From contig JBDWGH010000003.1 in the NCBI GenBank assembly GCA_039975855.1, positions 124,001 to 188,000 on the forward strand: DNA of 64,000 bases, given 5' to 3'. The notes beneath the pieces were generated by a model. The model was not told the DNA's origin. It searched no databases and saw nothing but the letters and a program-made list of their open reading frames with translations. The position numbers and the translations under genes were made by a program. Below are positions 25,407-34,709 of this stretch, piece after piece (the first letter of the stretch is position 1; each line of letters opens with the position of its first letter). The stretch comes from Litorimonas sp039975855. Lineage in GTDB: Bacteria > Pseudomonadota > Alphaproteobacteria > Caulobacterales > Maricaulaceae.

Positions 25407-26230
25407 GCGCTTTGAACAAGTTGTTGCTCAGCCGCCCTTTGTCTTGCTTTTGGTTCGGCCAACATTTGCAGGACTGCTAGGGCTTCGCTCTCTGAGTCGA
25501 TTTGACGGCAAGCCTGACGGACCTTGCGGCGGAATGATTTGGTCATACGCGTGCCGTAAGTCGCGATAATTTGCTCCGCTGACTGACGGCGGACGCGTAG
25601 AGCCAAACACGTCGCAAAGCATAAGGTATTCAGGACGACTCGGTGCGGGACAGCCCGCGTGTCATGGGCAGACGTCAAATATTTTGAGACCTCCCGCGGT
25701 AGGTTTGCCAAGACGAAGCCTTGCCGATTATAGGCCGCCGCGGTGAGCGTCACCATGCGTTGCATCAGGCTCGATAAAACTGAGTCAGGGGAATATCCGA
25801 AAACTCGCATCTCGGCGAGTTGCAGGATTGTCGTCGCCGTAAAATGACCAGGACTAGAGCAATCTCGCGGGTCATAAAGAATAGGTGTCGTATGGGCTTG
25901 GCGATAGGGCGTGCGGCCCGCTGCCAAGGCGTCGAGCCGATGACTCGCCGCCAATTGCTCCGCATCTAAACCTTCGCCGGCCGGCAACAGGTCGACGTCG
26001 AATTCCATCATATGGCACTCTGATTTAATGGCGCCGAAATGATCATCCGCCCAATCGAAAATGGAACGTGTGTCGAGATTATTCCAAGCCAATAATTCTA
26101 AGCCTGGTGACTTATGCAATGGCGAGGGAACAGGTGGTCTGGGCGGCGCGCCAAACTGGCTGATCAAATACCCCATAACTTCGAAATATAGGTGAGCGTC
26201 CTGTTCGCGGACTAGACGTGAATTCAACAT
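25403..26230 (-). CDS. Uncharacterised 275-residue protein
   Basis: A soluble protein without signal peptide or membrane helices. It is rich in Arg and Ala, especially in the C-terminal half, which is helical (for example AEQIIATYG, SFRRKVRQACRQI). There are several His and Cys residues (ECHMMEF, DPRDCSSPGHF) but no recognisable catalytic pattern. It starts 61 bp after the ABC-F gene and converges on the I78-like lipoprotein with a 4-bp overlap. Coding is supported by the uninterrupted frame and the fit between neighbours. Confidence 0.7.
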   Translation of the reverse strand: MLNSRLVREQDAHLYFEVMGYLISQFGAPPRPPVPSPLHKSPGLELLAWNNLDTRSIFDWADDHFGAIKSECHMMEFDVDLLPAGEGLDAEQLAASHRLDALAAGRTPYRQAHTTPILYDPRDCSSPGHFTATTILQLAEMRVFGYSPDSVLSSLMQRMVTLTAAAYNRQGFVLANLPREVSKYLTSAHDTRAVPHRVVLNTLCFATCLALRVRRQSAEQIIATYGTRMTKSFRRKVRQACRQIDSESEALAVLQMLAEPKARQRAAEQQLVQSA

Positions 26231-26291
26231 GGCGTAACCATCCCAGATGCTGCGGCCCAGCCATGTTGTCCGCAGCGGTTTAACTCCCCGG

Positions 26292-28211
26292 CTAATCTAA
26301 CCCTTCGTGTTCGCGTGCCAGATCGTAAGCTTCCAGCGCCGCTAACCAGTCCAACTCGAGTGATTCGATTAACGCCCCGGTCTTGGCACGATCCTGTCCG
26401 AGTCGGACAGCCTCATCAGGGTTTGTGGTAAACAAATTCTCAGTTGCCAAACGAGTGTCTAATGCCTCCAGTTTTTCTTGGGCTTCAGCGAATTTGGCTT
26501 CCAGAGTTTCAGTTTTACGTTTGAGCGGCGCAAGTCTCTTAAGGGACTCGGCTCTCTCTTTTCGGTTTCGCTTACGTGAGTTTTCGGGTTTATCAGACTG
26601 TTTTTTATCAGTTTTTGTTTTCTCTAATTGTAAAACACGATAATCTTCAAGGGATCCTTCAAATGGTTCAACCTTGCCGGAATCCACTAACCAGAGGCGA
26701 TCAACAACGGCTTCCAATAGGTTTCTGTCATGGGAGATGACAACAACTGCGCCTTCATAATTGTTAAGGCTTCGAATTAATTCTGCACGGCTGTCAATGT
26801 CCAAATGGTTTGCGGGTTCATCAAGTACGAGCAAGTGTGGTTTGTCGAAGCCGATAAGCGAGAACAGCAAGCGAGCTTTCTCGCCACCAGACAAATCACC
26901 CGCTGGAGTTTCCGCGTTTTTGATGCCCAGTCCAAAGCTGGCGAGGCGTGCCCGGCGTTGCGCCTCCGTTGCATCCGGCATGAGCTCGACAACATGATCA
27001 TAGGCACTGGCGCGTGGGTTAAGCGCGTCAATCTGATGTTGCGCGAAATAGCCGATGCGAAGCTTCTTATGGATCTTGATATAACCGGGTTTGGCCGGGT
27101 CGAGTAGCAGGGGTTGCAACTCATTCATGATGGCTTTTGCGAAGGTGGATTTGCCTTCGCCGTTTTTGCCCAAAATTCCAATGCGATCATCCGGATCAAT
27201 TCGTTGATTGACGCCTCTAAGAACAATCAAGTCATCCTGATCGCTGCGCGTATATCCAAGGGCGACATTATCAAACCGAACGATGGGCGGCGACAAAGCC
27301 CGCTGGGGACCAGGCAGAGAGATAGGCGCAATCGGGTCACTGACAATCGTCGCGACCGGTTGCATCTTTTCCAATCGTTTGACCCGGGATTGTGCTTGTT
27401 TAGCTTTAGAGGCTTTGGCTTTGAAACGATTGACGAAGGCTTCGAGTTTGCGGCGCTCATCTTCCTGTTTGGCCATGAGAGCCATGTCCAGGCGATTGCG
27501 TTCGGCCAGTTGGCGTTCAAACGTGTCGTAATTGCCAGTATAACCGTTCAGCTTTCCATTCTTTAAATGGGCGATGTGGGTCACGGCTGTATTCAAAAAG
27601 TCTCTATCATGAGAGATGACAAACACAGTGCCAGTATATTTCCGAATATGAGCCTCTAACCAAACCGCGCCTTCGACATCCAAATAGTTGGTTGGCTCAT
27701 CTAAAAGCAGAAGATCTGGTTGAGCAAAAAGCATAGCGGCGAGGGCGACGCGCATTCGCCAACCACCAGAAAAGTCAGAGCAAGGTTTGAGTTGATCTTC
27801 CGCCGTGAACCCAAGTCCTGACAGGATGGAGGCCCCCCGTGATTCCGCTGAATAAGCATCAATGTCCGATAATCTTGTGTGAATAGCAGCAATCCGCATC
27901 GGGTCTGTTGCTGTGTCGGCTTCAGATAGCAGAGATTTGCGCTCTTTATCGGCGTCAAGAACGGTTTGGATAAGGCTCTGTGGTCCGCTGGGGACTTCCT
28001 GATCGACAACGCCGAGCCGCATATTCTTGCGGAGGTTAATTTCACCATCATCGGGGCTTATATCGCCCTTGATTAGACGAAAAAGTGTAGATTTGCCTGT
28101 ACCGTTTCTTCCGACAAGGCCGACTTTATGGCCTTCATTAATGGCCAAAGTGGCTTGGGTGAAAAGCGGGCGGCCCTCGATTCGATATGTCAGATCATTG
28201 ATGTGAAGCAT
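26292..28211 (-). CDS. ABC-F family ATPase (YheS/Uup-like)
   Basis: A soluble protein of 639 residues with two ABC domains and no membrane part. Domain 1 has GRNGTGKST near 34-42, an FSGGWRMR signature and LLLDEPTNYLD. A charged linker with KASKAKQAQSRVKRL (about 255-275) is the P-site tRNA interaction arm. Domain 2 has GKNGEGKST near 345, LSGGEKARL and LVLDEPANHLD. The C-terminus is a Lys/Glu-rich coiled coil. ABC-F proteins of this type act on ribosomes to relieve stalling rather than transport. It is divergent from ndk, a common alphaproteobacterial arrangement. Confidence 0.95.
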   Translation of the reverse strand: MLHINDLTYRIEGRPLFTQATLAINEGHKVGLVGRNGTGKSTLFRLIKGDISPDDGEINLRKNMRLGVVDQEVPSGPQSLIQTVLDADKERKSLLSEADTATDPMRIAAIHTRLSDIDAYSAESRGASILSGLGFTAEDQLKPCSDFSGGWRMRVALAAMLFAQPDLLLLDEPTNYLDVEGAVWLEAHIRKYTGTVFVISHDRDFLNTAVTHIAHLKNGKLNGYTGNYDTFERQLAERNRLDMALMAKQEDERRKLEAFVNRFKAKASKAKQAQSRVKRLEKMQPVATIVSDPIAPISLPGPQRALSPPIVRFDNVALGYTRSDQDDLIVLRGVNQRIDPDDRIGILGKNGEGKSTFAKAIMNELQPLLLDPAKPGYIKIHKKLRIGYFAQHQIDALNPRASAYDHVVELMPDATEAQRRARLASFGLGIKNAETPAGDLSGGEKARLLFSLIGFDKPHLLVLDEPANHLDIDSRAELIRSLNNYEGAVVVISHDRNLLEAVVDRLWLVDSGKVEPFEGSLEDYRVLQLEKTKTDKKQSDKPENSRKRNRKERAESLKRLAPLKRKTETLEAKFAEAQEKLEALDTRLATENLFTTNPDEAVRLGQDRAKTGALIESLELDWLAALEAYDLAREHEGLD

Positions 28212-28309
28212 TGGATGTTCTCAGATGCACTCCTATATCGCCTTTACAGCAGAGCAAGCCCGCATTAAGGGCGCGCCAAAGTTAAATCACAGCCTTCACG
28301 GAGTTTCCC

Positions 28310-28732
28310 ATGGCCGTTCAACGTACATTCTCAATTATCAAGCCTGACGCGACGAAGCGTAACATCACAGGCAAGGTCAACGCTAAGATCGAAGAAGCTG
28401 GTCTGCGTATCATTGCTCAGAAACGTCTTCAGTTGACAGAAGAGCAAGCTGGCGGCTTTTACGCTGTTCACAAAGAGCGTCCATTCTATGGCGATCTTGT
28501 AAAGTTCATGATGTCTGGCCCAGTTGTTGTTCAGGTTCTCGAAGGCGAAAACGCCATCAAAGCTTACCGCGACGTGATGGGCGCGACGAACCCTGCCGAA
28601 GCCGAAGCTGGCACGATCCGCGCAACATTTGCGGAAAGCATTGATGCCAACACAGTTCACGGATCCGACGCTCCGGAAACAGCCGCTGAAGAAATCAAAT
28701 TCTTCTTCACTGATGAAGAAATCGTCGGTTAA
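28310..28732 (+). CDS. ndk: Nucleoside diphosphate kinase
   Basis: A 140-residue NDP kinase that transfers the gamma-phosphate from ATP to NDPs through a phospho-His. It has TFSIIKPDATKRN at the start, YRDVMGATNPAEA, and the catalytic NTVHGSDA with the active His near 118. The length is standard. The ATG has GGAG 7 nt upstream. It is followed by a strong terminator and is probably transcribed alone. Confidence 0.98.
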   Translation: MAVQRTFSIIKPDATKRNITGKVNAKIEEAGLRIIAQKRLQLTEEQAGGFYAVHKERPFYGDLVKFMMSGPVVVQVLEGENAIKAYRDVMGATNPAEAEAGTIRATFAESIDANTVHGSDAPETAAEEIKFFFTDEEIVG

Positions 28733-28747
28733 TCGTTTCACAGAATC

Positions 28748-28780
28748 GACTGTTGTTTCTTGGAAACAACAGTCCTTTTA
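28748..28780 (+). terminator. Terminator of ndk
   Basis: A perfect 12-bp stem, GACTGTTGTTTC with GAAACAACAGTC, and a 3-nt loop are followed by CTTTTA, 15 bp after the ndk stop. Confidence 0.9.
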
Positions 28781-28794
28781 GACAAATTCGAACA

Positions 28795-28822
28795 CAAAAA
28801 AGGCCGGGGTGACCCGGCCTTA
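28795..28822 (-). terminator. Terminator of the TadG-like gene
   Basis: AAGGCCGGG/CCCGGCCTT with a 4-nt loop, followed on the minus strand by a T run (A run at 28795-28801). It is 23 bp after the stop of the von Willebrand protein gene. Confidence 0.88.
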
Positions 28823-28845
28823 TTCTATGCGTATTTATCTGAGAC

Positions 28846-30282
28846 TTAGTTCGAGAGGCGGATAATTTCTGTTTGGATGTCGTTACCAATTCTGGTGAAC
28901 GCGTCTTCTAGCTGCTCTGCGTTTTCTGCCGTCAAGAATGTTGAAGGTTCTGTCGCGCAGTCAGACAAGAACGCATAGGCTTGATCACGCACTTCTGGGC
29001 TTAGATAAGTCCAAGACGTACTTGTCTGGTTGGTTTTGTAATACCCATCAGCCAGCGCAAAACCAATCGTGTAAATTTTTACGCCATCGTTCTTCATCGC
29101 CGTGCAATCCGCAGTCGACGATAAGTTCGCTGTTGGCTGCCAACTACCTTCTTCCCAATCATAGCCATATGTTGGTTTAGTCGTTTGTTCGACAGTATCT
29201 TCGCCATAGCGAGTACAAGTGCCCCACCAGTTTCTACGCTTACAAACCATGCCCAGCCATTGACCAGTGCCTTCTTCTGGCACCCAGGTACTCCCACCTG
29301 AAGTGTTAATACCGTCCGTCATGAAAACCATGAACTTTAACGGGTCATCGCCGTGCATGTCCTTGTGGGTCGTTGTTTCGGTGGACAGCCAAGTTTTGGC
29401 GGTATCGATCGGCGGCGCTGAGTTTGTTCCGCCGCTAGCAACCATTTGAGCCAAGCTGGTTTTCACAGGTTGAGTGCCCCAGTTCATTGGGACCGTACGA
29501 CTCGAAATGGTATTAGAGTTATACGCCAACATCCCGGTTCTGAGGACCTTGTCGTTATCATCTGTTTGATCACCAACGAGGCCTTGAAGGTCTGTCATAA
29601 ATGTATCGGCGTGAGACCTGAGAGCTTCAATTCGTGGTTGGTGCCCTTCTTGATCATCCCAGTTGCCTGTAATCGGATTATAAACCTCTGTTTTGTCATC
29701 CCAGCCCATGGACCCAGAATTATCCAAAACCATAACGATTGATGCGGGGTCGTAAAATTCGAATTCTTCGTATTTAGCCACGGCCACGGCTTCGAAATCC
29801 ATGTTTTGATGCCCGAAAATTTGCATGAACGTAGGGACAGTTTTTCCCTTAACTGTGACTGTGGCTTCTTTTTTGATTCCATCATAATCAACTGAGACAT
29901 CGACATTCTCGGCGCCGCCTTCGACCCAACCTTTGAACTCATATCCAAGATCGTATGCTGAATAGGTTTTGTAGCTGCTATCCAGATAGCCTTCTTCTGG
30001 TTCTGGTTCTTCACCTTCGGCGACAGGTTGAGGTGGGGTGGGTTCGCGGCCATGCGTTTTTACAAACACAGCAGCAGCAAGGGCCGTCTGGTCAGCGATA
30101 GACTGGCTTCGAGCTTTGGCATTGCTAAGGGTCGAAAAGTCCATAGCTGCCCCCATGCAGCCGATGACAGCAACGGCACTGACAGCAAATGTCAGCGCTA
30201 TGTTCCCATCTTCATTCTCTTGAAAGCGGCTCAATAGTCGCTTTGCTTTCCCAAATCTAAACATACTCTTGTTCCCACTCAC
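28846..30282 (-). CDS. TadG-like protein with von Willebrand factor A domain
   Basis: A 478-residue protein. The N-terminus has the TadE/G pseudopilin-like pattern, ENEDGNIALTFAVSAVAVIG (about 22-41), in which the Glu/Asp-rich lead, the Gly and the hydrophobic helix resemble a pilin-type anchor. It is followed by QSIADQTALAAAV. A VWA domain begins near residue 180 with the metal-binding DNSGSMG, and later FMTDGINT supplies the second MIDAS part. Two Cys pairs are in the C-terminal half. In Tad loci such proteins help assemble Flp pili or act as adhesins, but no other tad gene is present here. A cluster of TTAACC repeats lies about 110 bp upstream. Confidence 0.85.
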   Translation of the reverse strand: MSGNKSMFRFGKAKRLLSRFQENEDGNIALTFAVSAVAVIGCMGAAMDFSTLSNAKARSQSIADQTALAAAVFVKTHGREPTPPQPVAEGEEPEPEEGYLDSSYKTYSAYDLGYEFKGWVEGGAENVDVSVDYDGIKKEATVTVKGKTVPTFMQIFGHQNMDFEAVAVAKYEEFEFYDPASIVMVLDNSGSMGWDDKTEVYNPITGNWDDQEGHQPRIEALRSHADTFMTDLQGLVGDQTDDNDKVLRTGMLAYNSNTISSRTVPMNWGTQPVKTSLAQMVASGGTNSAPPIDTAKTWLSTETTTHKDMHGDDPLKFMVFMTDGINTSGGSTWVPEEGTGQWLGMVCKRRNWWGTCTRYGEDTVEQTTKPTYGYDWEEGSWQPTANLSSTADCTAMKNDGVKIYTIGFALADGYYKTNQTSTSWTYLSPEVRDQAYAFLSDCATEPSTFLTAENAEQLEDAFTRIGNDIQTEIIRLSN

Positions 30283-30390
30283 ATTAAAACTCGATACCAG
30301 TTGGAATCGAACTTTTTCGTCCCAACACGCGGGACGGTACTTTGGGGCCGTATTAGAGAGGGTGGCTTACAAGGGACTTACGAGACGAGG

Positions 30391-30421
30391 TTACCCAGTG
30401 GTTAACTCGCTACATGGTTAA
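30391..30421 (-). promoter_or_regulatory. CtrA-like TTAACC cluster upstream of the TadG-like gene
   Basis: On the minus strand, TTAACCAT (30414-30421) is followed by TTAACCACTGGGTAA (30391-30405), which is TTAA, seven bases, then GTAA. This is close to the CtrA consensus TTAA-N7-TTAA. It lies 109-139 bp upstream of the von Willebrand gene and overlaps the purN stop. CtrA control of pilus genes is known in Caulobacter; here it is only a candidate. Confidence 0.3.
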
Positions 30422-31008
30422 TGCGCCGTTAGGGCTGTTGCCAAGGCTCCAGGATAAAGCTCATGCTCCAAAGCTTGGACACGTTTAGCTAGGGTTTCGG
30501 GGGAATCTTTGGGCGAGATGACGAGAGAAGATTGAGCGATGATTTGGCCCTCATCAACGCCTTCATTGACCCAGTGAACTGTACAGCCGTGATCAGTGTC
30601 TCCAGCCTCAATTGCCCGTTTGTGCGTATGTAGGCCTTTGTATTTTGGCAGGAGAGACGGATGAATATTGATCATTTTACCTGCCCAAGCTCGTACAAAT
30701 TTTTCACCTAATACCCGCATAAATCCTGCGCAGACGACAAATTCTATGCCGTGCGCCCGAAGGGCAGCATCCAGTTCCGCTTCGAAATCGGACCGGTTTT
30801 CGAAATCTCGATGATCAATGCTAATCGCGGTCACACCCATCTCATCTGCTTTACGCAAACCCTCAGCTTCGGGACGATTGGAGATAACGACGTTAATATC
30901 AGCGGGATAATCTGCGTTTTCCGCGGCCTCGATCAGGGCCACCATGTTTGATCCCGTGCCAGAAATCAGGACGGCAGTAGACGTGCGTTTAGGCACAGCC
31001 CGGCACAC
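30418..31008 (-). CDS. purN: Phosphoribosylglycinamide formyltransferase
   Basis: A 196-residue GART that transfers the formyl group of 10-formyl-THF to GAR in purine synthesis. Motifs are AVLISGTGSNM near the start, CAGFMRVLG, INIHPSLLPKYKGLHTHKRA with the catalytic Asn-His, and GCTVHWVNEGVDEG with the catalytic Asp. It starts with GTG at 31008, overlapping purM by 20 bp; a second GTG four codons in is possible. It is cotranscribed with purM. Confidence 0.95.
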   Translation of the reverse strand: MCRAVPKRTSTAVLISGTGSNMVALIEAAENADYPADINVVISNRPEAEGLRKADEMGVTAISIDHRDFENRSDFEAELDAALRAHGIEFVVCAGFMRVLGEKFVRAWAGKMINIHPSLLPKYKGLHTHKRAIEAGDTDHGCTVHWVNEGVDEGQIIAQSSLVISPKDSPETLAKRVQALEHELYPGALATALTAH

Positions 31009-32032
31009 GTTTTAGCTGACCAATTACATGGGCGCGTTCACCGGCCTCTTCCAAGCTATTAAGCACAGCCGGCATATCATCAGGTTTTACACACAGGACC
31101 ATGCCGATGCCGCAGTTAAAGGCACGGCGCATTTCATCCTCTGTGACGCCGCCTGTTTCCTGCAACCATTTGAAGACTGCAGGTCGTTCCCATGCGTTAA
31201 AGTCGAATTCAGGAACCAAGCCGTCTGGCAACATACGCGGTGTATTATCAGTCAAACCCCCGCCGGTAATATGGGCGAGACCAGAAACAAGGCCACTGCG
31301 AATAAGCGGAAGGAGGGATTTGATGTAAAGACGTGTTGGGGTGAGCAAGCTCTCGGCCAAGGGGGCATCGGCGAACGGAGCAGGCGCGTCCCAATCCAGG
31401 CCTGAACGTTCTACGATTTTCCGAATTAAAGAGTAGCCATTGGAATGCGGTCCGGAGCTTTCTAGCCCGATGAGCATATCGCCAGCGTCCATATCATTAT
31501 GGCGGGGCAGCATAGCGTCGCGTTCGACGGCGCCGACGACAAAGCCCGCTAAATCAAAATCATCGCCTTCATACATGCCGGGCATTTCTGCCGTCTCGCC
31601 GCCAACCAAAGCGCAACCTGCCTGCCGGCAGCCCTCTGCGATGCCCGAAACGACGGCCGCAGCGTTATCTGACGTCAATTTTCCGGTAGCATAGTAGTCA
31701 AGAAAGAAGAGGGGCTCCGCACCATTGGCCAACACGTCATTCGCGCACATGGCGACGAGGTCGATTCCCACTGTGTCCAATCGACCTGTGTCGATTGCGA
31801 TTCGAAGTTTTGTGCCAACACCGTCTGTTCCCGAAATTAAGATCGGGTCCGTGTAACCAGCTGCTTTTAGGTCGAATGCGCCGCCAAAGCCCCCGATCGT
31901 GCCATCTGCTCCGCTGCGGCGGGTAGATTTCACCATTGGTTTTATTCGGTCAACCAACGCATCGCCTGCGTCAATCGAAACACCTGCATCTGCGTAGGAG
32001 AGACCTTTTTCATCCGAGGAATTCGGGGCCAT
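30989..32032 (-). CDS. purM: Phosphoribosylformylglycinamidine cyclo-ligase
   Basis: AIR synthetase of 347 residues from the ATG at 32032, fifth step of purine synthesis. It has LSYADAGVSIDAGDALV, GGFGGAFDL, SGTDGVGTKL, GGETAEMPGMY and the glycine-rich ITGGGLTDN. A longer frame to 32101 begins with an unlikely leader. It is translationally linked to purN and divergent from the DUF2066-hdaA pair, the usual alphaproteobacterial layout. Confidence 0.97.
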   Translation of the reverse strand: MAPNSSDEKGLSYADAGVSIDAGDALVDRIKPMVKSTRRSGADGTIGGFGGAFDLKAAGYTDPILISGTDGVGTKLRIAIDTGRLDTVGIDLVAMCANDVLANGAEPLFFLDYYATGKLTSDNAAAVVSGIAEGCRQAGCALVGGETAEMPGMYEGDDFDLAGFVVGAVERDAMLPRHNDMDAGDMLIGLESSGPHSNGYSLIRKIVERSGLDWDAPAPFADAPLAESLLTPTRLYIKSLLPLIRSGLVSGLAHITGGGLTDNTPRMLPDGLVPEFDFNAWERPAVFKWLQETGGVTEDEMRRAFNCGIGMVLCVKPDDMPAVLNSLEEAGERAHVIGQLKRVPGCA

Positions 32033-32178
32033 GTGGAACGTCCTGTATATAAGGCTGTGGTTTATAGGTTCTGAGTCTTGGCGCTTGGACCATTTTCGCA
32101 CGCTAGGTGCAAGACAGGGCTGCAGGAAAGCTGTGCGCGGGCTTGGCGAAGGGCGTCTTGTGGGCTATCGACTCTCCT

Positions 32179-33159
32179 ATGACACGTTTATTTGCTCTGG
32201 TTTTCTCCGTTTTTTTCTTTGTAGCTTCGCGCGCGTTAGCCGCGGACCCTTTTACCGTGGGCGGGATCTCTGTTGACGCAACGGCAGCCACCGCGATTGA
32301 GGCGCAAACACAGGCAATTCAGGACGGACAATTGCGGGCCGCGACAGCTCTGATTGACCGGATGACGTTGGAGAGCGAACGCGCGGCGAACCCCGTTCCA
32401 GAGCTCACCCCTGAGGTGGTTGGTCGTATGATCCGAGCGCTAGAGGTCGGGCAAGAGCGCCGCTCCGCTAATCGATATCTTGGTGAAATCACGGTTGCCT
32501 TTAATCCGTCCCAAGTGCAGCAGTTTTTGCGGGACAATAATTTGACACTCGTCAGCTCCCAGGCTCGCGAACGTCTTGTTCTAGTCCGTGAGAGCGGCTT
32601 GCGAGGCGGCAGTAGTCTTCAATCAGTTTTTTCTAACCCACGTTTGTCCTATGCGCTCACCCCGTTGCAGGCAGCATCAGCTGAAGATGTGCGGTTTCTC
32701 TCGTCTTCACCTGTTGATGAAGAGTTGAAAGCGATTGCCGCGAAATATGGTCTCAACCAAGTTCTGATCGTCGAGGGCAGTGGGACGATTACGGATGTCT
32801 CATTAGATACAGGAAGTAGAAATAGCTTTTATGTTTCCCCTGGTGATGGGTTTGCGGACCGCGTTGTTGCCCGCTTAGAAACGGATTGGAAGCAAGCTTC
32901 TGTTGTTGTTGCTAGCGAAGTTGTCACGACGGCTGTGTCGGTTCTTTATACCTCGCATAGCGATTGGATTGCCTTGCAAGAAGCGATCAATACGTCTGCC
33001 CAAATAAAGGGTGCGCGTTTAGATGCGCTGTCAAAGGACGGCGCGCTTATGACAATTTCCTATGGTGGGGATATTGACCGCCTGGCCACTGAGCTGCGGT
33101 TTAAAGGTGTACGCGTTGAGCAGGACCCGAAAATCGGGCTTGTTTTCAAACGGTCATAA
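32179..33159 (+). CDS. DUF2066 domain-containing exported protein
   Basis: A 326-residue protein with a cleavable signal peptide (hydrophobic core about 4-17, likely cut after SRALA). The mature part has the DUF2066 layout: an early FTVGGISVD segment, a helix with AQTQAIQDGQLRAATALIDRMT, and the strand RYLGEITVAFN. ATG at 32179 gives the signal peptide; the longer frame from 32107 adds a leader without a ribosome binding site. It sits 11 bp upstream of hdaA, the same neighbour seen in many Alphaproteobacteria. Function unknown, probably periplasmic. Confidence 0.8.
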   Translation: MTRLFALVFSVFFFVASRALAADPFTVGGISVDATAATAIEAQTQAIQDGQLRAATALIDRMTLESERAANPVPELTPEVVGRMIRALEVGQERRSANRYLGEITVAFNPSQVQQFLRDNNLTLVSSQARERLVLVRESGLRGGSSLQSVFSNPRLSYALTPLQAASAEDVRFLSSSPVDEELKAIAAKYGLNQVLIVEGSGTITDVSLDTGSRNSFYVSPGDGFADRVVARLETDWKQASVVVASEVVTTAVSVLYTSHSDWIALQEAINTSAQIKGARLDALSKDGALMTISYGGDIDRLATELRFKGVRVEQDPKIGLVFKRS

Positions 33160-33170
33160 GAGCGGGCTTG

Positions 33171-33797
33171 ATGTCCCAAATTCCGTTAAACCTGCGGCCC
33201 GCTGCGCGGCAGAGTTTCTCAAACTTCAACGTTACGCCGGGTAATCAAGCCGCTGTGTCCATGCTGCGTGCACGAGACCGCTGGCCCAGCGCGGCTGTCT
33301 TGATACTTGGTCCAACAGGATCTGGTAAAACTCACCTAGGTCAGGCGTGGACAAACAAATTCGACGGCGAATTCATTGACGATGCACATCTCATTGACGA
33401 GACAATGTTGTTCGACGCCATAAACCGAGCGCTCTCTGGACAGTCCTTGGGATTGGTTCTTGCTAGCGCAGTGCCGCCAACAGAGTGGGGCGTCTCAATG
33501 CCTGACCTGAATTCACGTTTAAACGCCATGCCAACCTTGAGGTTGGCGGAACATGATGAGGCGTCGCTGGAGCCGATCTTGCGGGAGTTGTTTGAACAAG
33601 CAGGCCGCGTTGTCGGTCAGGACGTTGTGACTTTTGTTCTGCAGCAGAGTGAACGTTCAGTGGAGGCTCTGCGGGAGCTGGTATTGGAGTTGGACGTTGC
33701 CGCTGGATCAAAGAAGGCAGATCTCACCAAAGCTTTTGTCGCGAAATACCTACGTCAGCGATCAGAAGCTAAGTTGTTTGCCAGCCCAATCGAATAA
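33171..33797 (+). CDS. hdaA: HdaA-like DnaA-related replication regulator
   Basis: A 208-residue AAA+ protein related to the DnaA ATPase domain but without the DNA-binding domain. Near the N-terminus is QIPLNL, a clamp-binding motif of the Hda type. Walker A is GPTGSGKTHL, with a Walker B-like FIDDAH. Hda/HdaA binds the DNA-loaded sliding clamp and stimulates ATP hydrolysis by DnaA to limit reinitiation. ATG at 33171 is preferred to the TTG at 33168. It overlaps the convergent SDR gene by 36 bp at the 3' ends. Confidence 0.88.
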   Translation: MSQIPLNLRPAARQSFSNFNVTPGNQAAVSMLRARDRWPSAAVLILGPTGSGKTHLGQAWTNKFDGEFIDDAHLIDETMLFDAINRALSGQSLGLVLASAVPPTEWGVSMPDLNSRLNAMPTLRLAEHDEASLEPILRELFEQAGRVVGQDVVTFVLQQSERSVEALRELVLELDVAAGSKKADLTKAFVAKYLRQRSEAKLFASPIE

Positions 33798-34502
33798 GTT
33801 CCCGCTATCCGCGCCTGATAAGCCATCAACAACACTTAATAGTTTTTCAGCGGAATAGTCTGCCGTGAACAACTTGCCTTCGGGTACATTGCCCTGAAAC
33901 GGTTTTGAGAGGTTCGTATCGACAGTCCCTGGATGTAGTCCGACAATGATTTGTTTCTTGAATCGTCTACTGATCTCGATGGCGAGTGTTTTTATTACCA
34001 TGTTTAACGCTGCCTTTGAGGCGCGATAGGCATACCAGCCACCCAAACGATTATCCGATATGCTTCCCACCCGCGCGGAGAGCGCCGCAAATACGGCCTT
34101 TTCATCCCGCCGCAACAATGGAACGAAATATTTGGCGGTCATAGCCGGGCCTATTGTGTTGATCTCAAAGCTCTTAGCCAAACTGCCATGCGAAAGTGCT
34201 CGTAAATTCTTTTCGGGCGATATGCCTTCTCCTTGCAGCAGCCCCGTCGCGACGAGGATGAGGTCAATTGGGCCAACCTCTTGAAGGGACTGCGCCGCGG
34301 CAATTAAGCTGTCTTCATCCATGAAGTCAAAAGTCAGATTGGCAACCTTTGGGGAAGGGTGACTACGCCCAGAACGGGATAGAGCGTGAATCCGAGCGAC
34401 TTGGTCAGATTGAACGAGTCGTTCAGTTAGGGCAGCTCCAATACCGCCCGAACTCCCAACGACGACGCAGCGTAAATTGTCTCCAAAACTCTCAAATTTC
34501 AT
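33762..34502 (-). CDS. Short-chain dehydrogenase/reductase
   Basis: A 246-residue Rossmann enzyme. The cofactor motif GSSGGIGAAL is at about 16-25, LVATGLLQG replaces the usual NAG motif, and the active site is Tyr-x-x-x-Lys in WYAYRASKAALN, preceded by a Ser in the SARVGSISDN strand. The pattern is closest to C-factor/CsgA-like SDRs. Its substrate is unknown. The start overlaps the DUF2256 stop (ATGA), so both are cotranscribed and opposite to the photolyase gene. Confidence 0.88.
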   Translation of the reverse strand: MKFESFGDNLRCVVVGSSGGIGAALTERLVQSDQVARIHALSRSGRSHPSPKVANLTFDFMDEDSLIAAAQSLQEVGPIDLILVATGLLQGEGISPEKNLRALSHGSLAKSFEINTIGPAMTAKYFVPLLRRDEKAVFAALSARVGSISDNRLGGWYAYRASKAALNMVIKTLAIEISRRFKKQIIVGLHPGTVDTNLSKPFQGNVPEGKLFTADYSAEKLLSVVDGLSGADSGNLFDWAGKQLSF

Positions 34503-34645
34503 TTCGTCATTCCTTTGTTGCGGCGACAGCGCTCACTGCAAAACTTCACCTCATCCCAAACCCGTTCCCACTTCTTTCGCCAAGTAAAAGGCTTGTCGCA
34601 GACGACACATATCTTTGTCGGGAGGTGGATTTTCTTATGAGGCAT
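34499..34645 (-). CDS. DUF2256 zinc-ribbon protein
   Basis: A 48-residue protein whose core PHKKIHLPTKICVVCDKPF and CSERCRR give a four-cysteine zinc ribbon, the DUF2256 signature with the WRKKWERVWDEV segment between. ATG at 34645 is the family start; the frame running to 34705 is longer than any homologue I know. DUF2256 genes are often found next to cryptochrome/photolyase-related genes, as here with the divergent gene at 34710. Function unknown. Confidence 0.92.
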   Translation of the reverse strand: MPHKKIHLPTKICVVCDKPFTWRKKWERVWDEVKFCSERCRRNKGMTK

Positions 34646-34709
34646 AAGAAAGATACGTGTGAGCGACCAATGCGGTGAATTATTTTGAACATCTGCGGCC
34701 TTCAACCGT

